The notes under the pieces: model-generated | Databases searched by the model: none | Told to the model about the DNA's origin: nothing | What the model saw: only the letters and a program-made list of their open reading frames with translations | From: Lachnospiraceae bacterium UBA7589 | GTDB lineage: Bacteria > Bacillota > Clostridia > Lachnospirales > Lachnospiraceae | Direction of reading: 5' to 3' | Assembly (NCBI GenBank): GCA_002476495.1 | Contig: DLKL01000026.1 | Span: 171 to 32,339, forward strand | Length of the DNA stretch: 32,169 nucleotides | In this document: positions 31,226 through 32,169 of the stretch, one piece after another | Layout of the letters: every line of letters starts with the position of its first letter | Position numbering within the stretch: position 1 is the stretch's first letter | Translations under genes and position numbers: made by a program

Positions 31226-32169
31226 TTAATCAACTGTCTGCACCTTTATCATATTAGTATTACCTGATACTCCCAGAGGCACACCTGCTGTAATAACAAC
31301 TGTGTCTCCCGATTTTATAAGTCCTATTTCCTTTCCGGCATTGACAGAATGATCGAAAAGCTCAAAGATTTCATTTTTCTCATCCAGATGTACGGGAGTC
31401 ACCCCCCATGACATGTTAAGCTGCCTGCATACCTTGTCACTGGTTGTTCCTGCAATTATAGGACATTCCGGTCTGTATTTTGAAATACTTCTTGCCGATG
31501 TACCTGACTTGGTTACGGTAACGATGGCAGCAGCATCAAGATCCATGGCTGTAGTACAGGTGGCATGACACACTGCATCTGTTACATTACGGTTTGCCTT
31601 TCTTTCATAATTAAAGAATCTGTTTCGGTAATTAATATCTCTTTCGGTTCTCTCTGCAATTCTGACCATAGTCTCAACCGATTCTACCGGATAAAGACCG
31701 GCTGCAGTTTCTCCGGAAAGCATAATGGCACTGGTTCCATCGTATATGGCATTGGCAACATCTGTTGTCTCTGCTCTTGTAGGTCTTGGATTTTTCATCA
31801 TGGAATCCAGCATCTGGGTAGCAGTTATAACCTGCTTTCCTGCATTGTAAACCTTCTTAATTATAAGCTTCTGTACTATAGGTACCTCTTCTCCCGGTAT
31901 CTCAACTCCCATGTCACCACGGGCAACCATAATACCATCGGAAACATAGATTATATCATCTATATGATTGACACCTTCTGCGTTCTCGATTTTTGAAATA
32001 ATCTTTATATCCTTTCCTCCGTTTTCATCCAGAAGCTGTCTCATCTCCAATACATCCTTGGCGCTTCTTACAAATGATGCAGCCACAAAATCCACATCCT
32101 GTTCAATACCAAACAGAATGTCATCAATATCCTTTTTATTCATATATGGCATATTTAAATGGACACTTA
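31226..32169 (-). CDS. pyk: Pyruvate kinase, C-terminal part (cut by window end)
   Basis: Pyruvate kinase makes pyruvate and ATP from phosphoenolpyruvate and ADP. The open frame runs to the window edge, so the real start lies outside; an ATG at 32152 is internal (in-frame Val-His-Leu-Asn precedes it). Seen are DFVAASFVRSA, KIENAEGVNHID, VARGDMGVEIP, the signature ITATQMLDSM, ETTDVANAIYDGTSAIMLSGETA, and the C-terminal regulatory domain ending in GNTNMIKVQTVD. The C-terminal PEP-utiliser extension of some Firmicutes is absent. It is the first visible gene of the hyd transcript. Confidence 0.95.
   Translation of the reverse strand, partial: SVHLNMPYMNKKDIDDILFGIEQDVDFVAASFVRSAKDVLEMRQLLDENGGKDIKIISKIENAEGVNHIDDIIYVSDGIMVARGDMGVEIPGEEVPIVQKLIIKKVYNAGKQVITATQMLDSMMKNPRPTRAETTDVANAIYDGTSAIMLSGETAAGLYPVESVETMVRIAERTERDINYRNRFFNYERKANRNVTDAVCHATCTTAMDLDAAAIVTVTKSGTSARSISKYRPECPIIAGTTSDKVCRQLNMSWGVTPVHLDEKNEIFELFDHSVNAGKEIGLIKSGDTVVITAGVPLGVSGNTNMIKVQTVD

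Noticed and set aside
1..32169. CRISPR arrays, insertion sequences, prophage or defence islands
   Set aside because: No regularly spaced repeats, transposase, integrase, phage or recognisable defence genes were seen; gene content is housekeeping throughout.

Overview
The window looks like a chromosomal segment of a low-GC, anaerobic, Gram-positive Clostridia, most likely a motile member of the Lachnospiraceae. The reasons are AT-rich spacers, strong AGGAGG-type ribosome sites, sigma-A-type promoters, the hpf-secA-prfB order, hydrogenase maturation genes (hydF, hydG), an 8-Fe ferredoxin, MecA, and two motility-linked genes (cheW and a YjfB-type small gene). The genus assignment is inference.

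Layout. (1) 1-14191, all on the minus strand: a long housekeeping block transcribed from high to low coordinates. It runs hpf, secA, prfB (with its programmed frameshift), a lone cheW, hom, lysC (with a probable internal start for a regulatory beta subunit), comEB, a YcxB-like membrane protein, tsaE-tsaB-rimI, a small zinc-ribbon gene, rnz, a membrane-anchored unknown, tsaD and ispD, and ends in a tRNA-Ser cut by the window edge. tsaE, tsaB and tsaD supply three of the core t6A-modification proteins. (2) 14248-19052: cell-envelope and small genes on both strands. There is an NlpC/P60 hydrolase with a near-perfect promoter overlaid by TGTTACAA repeats, a YjfB-like gene facing a CwlD-type amidase, DUF1858 plus a BAX-inhibitor-like membrane protein, an XRE regulator, and the ClpC adaptor MecA. 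(3) 19053-19557: AT-rich spacer with no recognisable gene except the ferredoxin terminator. (4) 19558-26330: ferredoxin, then a complete phosphate operon read pstS-pstC-pstA-pstB-phoU-phoP-phoR behind a Pho-box-like promoter. (5) 26341-32169: one apparent operon, pyk (partial)-HD protein-hydG-membrane protein-hydF-LysR regulator, closed by a terminator.

The most striking item is PstS. Its two halves are in the opposite order from the canonical protein: the SGTR half follows the lipobox and the GSSSVTP half is at the C-terminus, which is a circular permutation. Other notable readings are the internal ribosome site in lysC, a WalR-like direct repeat over the NlpC/P60 promoter, a Rex-like palindrome over the ferredoxin -10, a tRNA promoter whose -35 contains the ispD stop codon, and a hairpin between hpf and secA whose wobble pairs favour the strand opposite to both genes. 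I did not find CRISPR arrays, insertion sequences, prophage genes or a clearly novel multi-gene defence system.
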